Shown here: positions 61,491 to 64,000 of the stretch, piece after piece
How the letters are laid out: every line of letters begins with the position of its first letter
How positions within the stretch are numbered: the stretch's first letter is position 1
Assembly: GCF_019924045.1 (NCBI RefSeq)
Contig: NZ_JAHXBN010000012.1
Span: 282,264 to 346,263, forward strand
Length of the DNA: 64,000 bases
From: Dyadobacter fermentans
Lineage (GTDB): Bacteria > Bacteroidota > Bacteroidia > Cytophagales > Spirosomataceae
Direction of reading: 5' to 3'
Made by a program: the position numbers and the translations under genes
Notes under the pieces: model-generated
Seen by the model: the letters and a program-made list of their open reading frames with translations, nothing else
What the model was told of the DNA's origin: nothing
Database searches by the model: none

Positions 61491-61939
61491 ATTTAGGAGA
61501 GTTACTACCTGAAAAGCTACGCGACGAATATGCGACGCGGAAGATACAGATCGGCTCTGTTATTAGAATGTACGTTCAAGATACTAATCCGCCGAAAGAA
61601 AAAAGATTTGTTATTGTTTCTGAAGATGAAACCAAGGTGAGGTTAGCGGTAGTTTATTTTAACACTGTTGTGAACCCCAATGTAAACTATACGGAAGAAT
61701 CGAGATCATTACATATCCCGGTTTCGCCTGAGGGCCGCGACTATTTATCTGGAGATTGCTTTATTGACTGTTCTGAATTATTGGAAAAGTCTAAGGAGAG
61801 TGTGATCGAATACATTACTGACAATCCAGGAGAACTTCTTGGACACATGTCCGACGATGACCAGAGAGAAGTACAAGTGAAAATTATGCAAGCAAAAACC
61901 ATACCGCCATATAAGAAAAGACGGTATGGTTTTGCTTAG
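61487..61939 (+). CDS. Putative toxin partner of the Panacea protein
   Basis: The 150-residue product shows a beta-rich core, IQIGSVIRMYVQDTNPPKEKRFVIVSED, then VRLAVVYFNTVVNP and SGDCFIDCSELLEKS. This loosely recalls PemK/MazF-type SH3-like toxins, where a conserved 'KRPVLV' strand and a late acidic strand occur. The likeness is weak, and it could instead be a distinct toxin type. It overlaps the Panacea gene by 4 bp and ends at a strong terminator, so the two form a compact operon of the size expected for a toxin-antitoxin pair. The C-terminal tail YKKRRYGFA is basic. Confidence 0.6.
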   Translation: MNLGELLPEKLRDEYATRKIQIGSVIRMYVQDTNPPKEKRFVIVSEDETKVRLAVVYFNTVVNPNVNYTEESRSLHIPVSPEGRDYLSGDCFIDCSELLEKSKESVIEYITDNPGELLGHMSDDDQREVQVKIMQAKTIPPYKKRRYGFA

Positions 61940-61972
61940 TATTTTGATTCGATACTATTGATTTAATAAAAG

Positions 61973-61995
61973 AGGGGCCAAAAGCCCCTTTTTTT
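61973..61995. terminator. Rho-independent terminator
   Basis: AGGGGC/GCCCCT stem with 5-nt loop is followed by seven T residues. It ends the toxin operon, and its A-rich left flank allows use from the opposite side by the lysis genes. Confidence 0.85.
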
Positions 61996-62024
61996 ATGTA
62001 CTACTGCTAAATCGAACATGAAAA

Positions 62025-62471
62025 CTAGAATTGCTCCCATTGGAAGTGCATACCGTCTTTGGATGCCGCCGACCAATCAGCCCCGCAGAACCATCCATTA
62101 TCCCGCCATATCTGTAAGAATTTTTCCGACCAGGTAACTTTACCCCGGAATGGGTTTAGCTTCGCATTCAGGTCAATTGCAATACCCCACGAATGGACGC
62201 TTATACTTTTACTTCCCCGCTTCTGGCGAATATTGAAAACGCCGTCATAAGACACGATCTCGCTGTGTACGCCGTTCGCTATCAGTTCTCGTAAGGTATC
62301 TTCCAGCGGAACAATCAGTAGGTGATTGATGTAGATTTTCCTTGGCAAAACCGGGATAGCCTGCCTTATTTCTTCGGGTACCTTCCAAATCTGCATCCAC
62401 TTGCTTTCAAAGGTTACGCGGTCTATCGTAGGATTGCCGAACTTTTTGATTAATTGAGCCTGTGTTTTCAT
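62025..62471 (-). CDS. Phage endolysin, M15-family peptidase
   Basis: This 148-residue D-Ala-D-Ala/L-Ala-D-Glu-type zinc peptidase has the metal motif SVHSWGIAIDLN (His and Asp ligands, about residues 92-99) and the final His in DGMHFQW. It degrades peptidoglycan cross-links at the end of phage infection. Its ATG overlaps the holin stop by 4 bp, as expected for a lysis cassette read from right to left. There is no signal peptide, so export depends on the holin. Confidence 0.92.
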   Translation of the reverse strand: MKTQAQLIKKFGNPTIDRVTFESKWMQIWKVPEEIRQAIPVLPRKIYINHLLIVPLEDTLRELIANGVHSEIVSYDGVFNIRQKRGSKSISVHSWGIAIDLNAKLNPFRGKVTWSEKFLQIWRDNGWFCGADWSAASKDGMHFQWEQF

Positions 62472-62947
62472 TCTTCACCACTGATAAGGTCTTTCAACTT
62501 TCCGCTATCATCGAATTTCTTCAACCGACGTAACAACCACGAAGGAAGGAGTGAAGGATTGATTTCGGCGGCGTTTTCGACAATACTGATTGCCTCTCGA
62601 ACCATGATCCCGCAGTAAAGCACGTTGTCCAGCCAGTCAAAAAGTCCAGTAGCAGCCCCCGAAATGGTAAACTTTCCGAGGACATTTGTCATCGTCAGCA
62701 CGCACATGTAGAGCAGTACTTTTTCAAAGAGTCGTGCGAACGCTTTGGACTCTACGTTTTTGAGCTTCCATGCCTTGTAAACACCTAGAATAGTGTCCGC
62801 CCCGATCATTACAGCAAGGAAGGTCAGGAATTGCCAGTCAGAGAATACGTATTGCTCGAATACAGCTTTAATACCTCCCAGTGATGCAGCTAGCATCAGA
62901 AAGTGTTTGTCGGTGGCGTTTTCCATTAGTGATTTAATTGTCTTCAT
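62468..62947 (-). CDS. Phage holin (toxin-secretion/phage-lysis holin family)
   Basis: This 159-residue protein has two to three membrane helices (about 35-60 FLTFLAVMIGADTILGVYKAW, 75-95 VLLYMCVLTMTNVLGKF, and about 100-120) and a charged C-terminal tail with RRLKKFDDSGKLKDLISGEE. Helix layout and the GADTILGVYKAWK motif match phage holin family 4. It forms holes that release the endolysin encoded next. Confidence 0.88.
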   Translation of the reverse strand: MKTIKSLMENATDKHFLMLAASLGGIKAVFEQYVFSDWQFLTFLAVMIGADTILGVYKAWKLKNVESKAFARLFEKVLLYMCVLTMTNVLGKFTISGAATGLFDWLDNVLYCGIMVREAISIVENAAEINPSLLPSWLLRRLKKFDDSGKLKDLISGEE

Positions 62948-62948
62948 G

Positions 62949-63329
62949 TTAGTGGGTAATTATGGTGATCAGCAACCCAATTGATACTCCTATTCCGATC
63001 CCCCGATAGAGTGCTTTACGCTGGTTTTTTCTGGCGTTCCTTTTGTCGATTTCTGCCTGTTGTTTTTGCAGTTTGATTTGCATGTCAGACAGGCGCAATA
63101 GCTCCCAAACGCTTTCGATTTCTTTTCCTCGTGCTTCATAAGCGGCTTTAAGTTTACTGTGAACCGGCTTTAAGGCTTCCAATACAATCAGGCTGTCAAG
63201 TAGCATCCGTTCATACCGGTCACCTACGGTTAGCGTATCGGACGCTATCTGCGTAAGCTCTTGCTTTGAGGACTTCCCGTAGGCTGTCCCGAAGCTTAGC
63301 AGCAGTAGGAGTGTTATTATTGATTTCAT
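62949..63329 (-). CDS. Spanin-like lysis protein with N-terminal signal and C-terminal membrane helix
   Basis: This 126-residue protein has an N-terminal hydrophobic signal (MKSIITLLLLLSFGTAYG), a long Lys/Glu-rich coiled coil (about 60-100), and a C-terminal membrane helix (GIGIGVSIGLLITII). There is no lipobox Cys. The topology recalls unimolecular spanins, which link inner and outer membranes during phage lysis. Its first 36 codons overlap the preceding gene in another frame. It is 1 bp before the holin gene. A start at codon 42 would avoid the overlap but lose the signal sequence. Confidence 0.6.
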   Translation of the reverse strand: MKSIITLLLLLSFGTAYGKSSKQELTQIASDTLTVGDRYERMLLDSLIVLEALKPVHSKLKAAYEARGKEIESVWELLRLSDMQIKLQKQQAEIDKRNARKNQRKALYRGIGIGVSIGLLITIITH

Positions 63330-63561
63330 TGATCATCCACTTTAAATCGCCTTCCGATACTGTGTATACGCTGTCCGCTTTTCGTGCCGAATCCTGCTTG
63401 ATTTTGGCTATTTCCTTGCCCTTTCTGATACTATCCTCTAGGGTGACATTCTCGCCGTTGGAGACATCATCACGGTAAGCGTAGTTAACCCACCACGCTA
63501 TCCCAATCACTGACATAATCAGGATGAATGAGATTATCCCGTATTTGGCTTTGCTTCTCAC
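63220..63561 (-). CDS. Inner-membrane i-spanin-like protein
   Basis: This 113-residue protein has one N-terminal membrane helix (about 8-28, IISFILIMSVIGIAWWV) and a charged, helical periplasmic part (SIRKGKEIAKIKQDSARKADS ... KLRDSLREVLKARAYA). It overlaps the next gene by 110 bp in a different frame. The layout of an inner-membrane, periplasmic-helix protein overlapping a second small membrane protein is like phage Rz/Rz1 spanins. The family is not otherwise recognised. Confidence 0.6.
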   Translation of the reverse strand: MRSKAKYGIISFILIMSVIGIAWWVNYAYRDDVSNGENVTLEDSIRKGKEIAKIKQDSARKADSVYTVSEGDLKWMINEINNNTPTAAKLRDSLREVLKARAYADSVRYANRR

Positions 63562-63563
63562 GA

Positions 63564-63944
63564 CTACTGGATCTTGATCTTCACAACCTTGTTAATACCG
63601 CCGCCGCGACCAGAGTAGATTTCCCGGTATCCCTGTAAACCGGCGTATGTAGTTATTGAGAAAGTAAACCCCTCACCTTGGGCAATACCGGTCATTCCGC
63701 TGTCGGAGTCGATAAATTCAGAGCGGAGCTTGTAAATAGCTGGCCCCAGCTGGGCATTGATCTTGGGTGCATAAAAAGCCATTGCGAAGTGAATTATCTC
63801 GCCCCCACGTCTAAAAAATGGAGCCCCCCAGAAATAGAGAATATCTCCGTTAACATCTTCTTCCGGAGTGGTATCCCAATTCTGATCCGATGATCTGGGT
63901 ATTTCGGAGAAGTTGACCACCTGATTCCGTGGCAAATTGACCAC
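63564..63944 (-). pseudogene. Phage protein fragment or complete small phage protein of unknown function
   Basis: The frame codes for about 126 residues ending GRGGGINKVVKIKIQ and starting at a GTG codon inside the short repeats near 63937, with a stop codon 46 bp upstream at 63990-63992. No ATG is available. It starts exactly where repeat DNA begins, so the N terminus was probably removed, perhaps by an insertion. Glycine/aromatic-rich blocks suggest a tail or fibre protein. It ends 3 bp before the i-spanin-like gene. Confidence 0.45.
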
Positions 63945-63950
63945 CTGATT
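63913..63950. repeat. Direct repeat TTGACCACCTGATT, insertion-sequence-end-like
   Basis: Two exact copies of the 14-mer (63913-63926 and 63937-63950) are spaced 24 bp apart. Closely spaced TTGACCACC-type repeats are found at ends of IS21-family elements in Bacteroidota, from memory of such elements. This may be the edge of an insertion that extends beyond the window. Confidence 0.4.
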
Positions 63951-64000
63951 AACTGGCGGCCGAAGGCAAAAAATGCGGTAGAAGCGGGTTCAAAATTAGT

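Larger units (their letters stand above)
58950..64000. mobile_element. Integrated element, probable prophage, open at the right edge
   Basis: From about 58950 the DNA becomes visibly more AT-rich and gene content shifts to a tyrosine recombinase, a toxin-antitoxin-like pair and a phage lysis cassette. The left boundary is approximate, because no tRNA or duplicated attachment site was found and the right end lies outside the window. No capsid, terminase or portal genes are visible here, so it may be a full prophage or a remnant. Confidence 0.75.

Overview
This 64 kb window comes from a Bacteroidota chromosome, most likely a Cytophagales/Spirosomaceae member such as Dyadobacter; the genus is an inference from gene content. 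The evidence is three SusC/SusD pairs, a FecR/ECF-sigma-controlled SusC with an STN domain, a type IX secretion sorting domain, two-component propeller (Y_Y_Y) regulators, the bacillithiol-associated YtxJ protein, and many copies of the Bacteroidota -7 promoter box TAnnTTTG just before genes. No rRNA, tRNA or CRISPR array was recognised.

Layout. 1-4.0 kb: the 3' part of a SusC gene and its SusD. 4.1-8.2 kb: a Crp/Fnr regulator with an unusual SDR, a DeoR regulator divergent from a DUF4406 gene across a perfect 16+4+16 bp palindrome, and a membrane histidine kinase. 8.3-14.6 kb: a TonB-dependent receptor divergent from a 1255-residue propeller hybrid histidine kinase. 14.6-21.2 kb: a candidate small RNA, YtxJ, an XRE regulator, an HtrA-like protease, a quinone-reductase-like oxidoreductase with an AraC regulator, a T9SS-exported sialate esterase-like protein and a DUF2958 protein. 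21.3-27.7 kb: an MhqO/MhqD/pirin-like electrophile-detoxification cluster, Crp/Fnr, a PA2169-type four-helix bundle, a cupin and a GDPD. 27.8-38.6 kb: ECF sigma, FecR, STN-SusC, SusD, a lipoprotein and a very large FG-GAP/ASPIC lipoprotein. 38.9-48.4 kb: a GH30 glycosidase, a propeller-LuxR regulator and a SusD/SusC pair. The GH30/regulator intergenic region and the upstream region of this SusC share the 12-mer CTACATTACTAC, suggesting one regulon. 48.5-58.9 kb: DNA ligase D, a DUF72 protein, a three-gene redox-signalling cluster (cNMP-domain kinase, receiver-thioredoxin-reductase fusion, UBP zinc finger), AraC plus SDR, a YceI lipoprotein and a response regulator.

59.0 kb to the right edge is a visibly AT-richer integrated element. 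It has a tyrosine recombinase, two tiny overlapping genes, a Panacea-antitoxin/putative-toxin pair with a near-perfect promoter, and a phage lysis cassette on the opposite strand (M15 endolysin, holin, two overlapping spanin-like membrane proteins). It ends in what looks like a gene fragment beside short repeats resembling an insertion-sequence end.

Best candidates for undescribed biology are the Panacea-linked putative toxin, the CTACATTACTAC regulon, the kinase/receiver-thioredoxin-reductase/UBP cluster, a promoter-terminator pair with no gene between (candidate sRNA), and several families of 8- and 10-bp tandem repeats arranged as large inverted repeats between genes.
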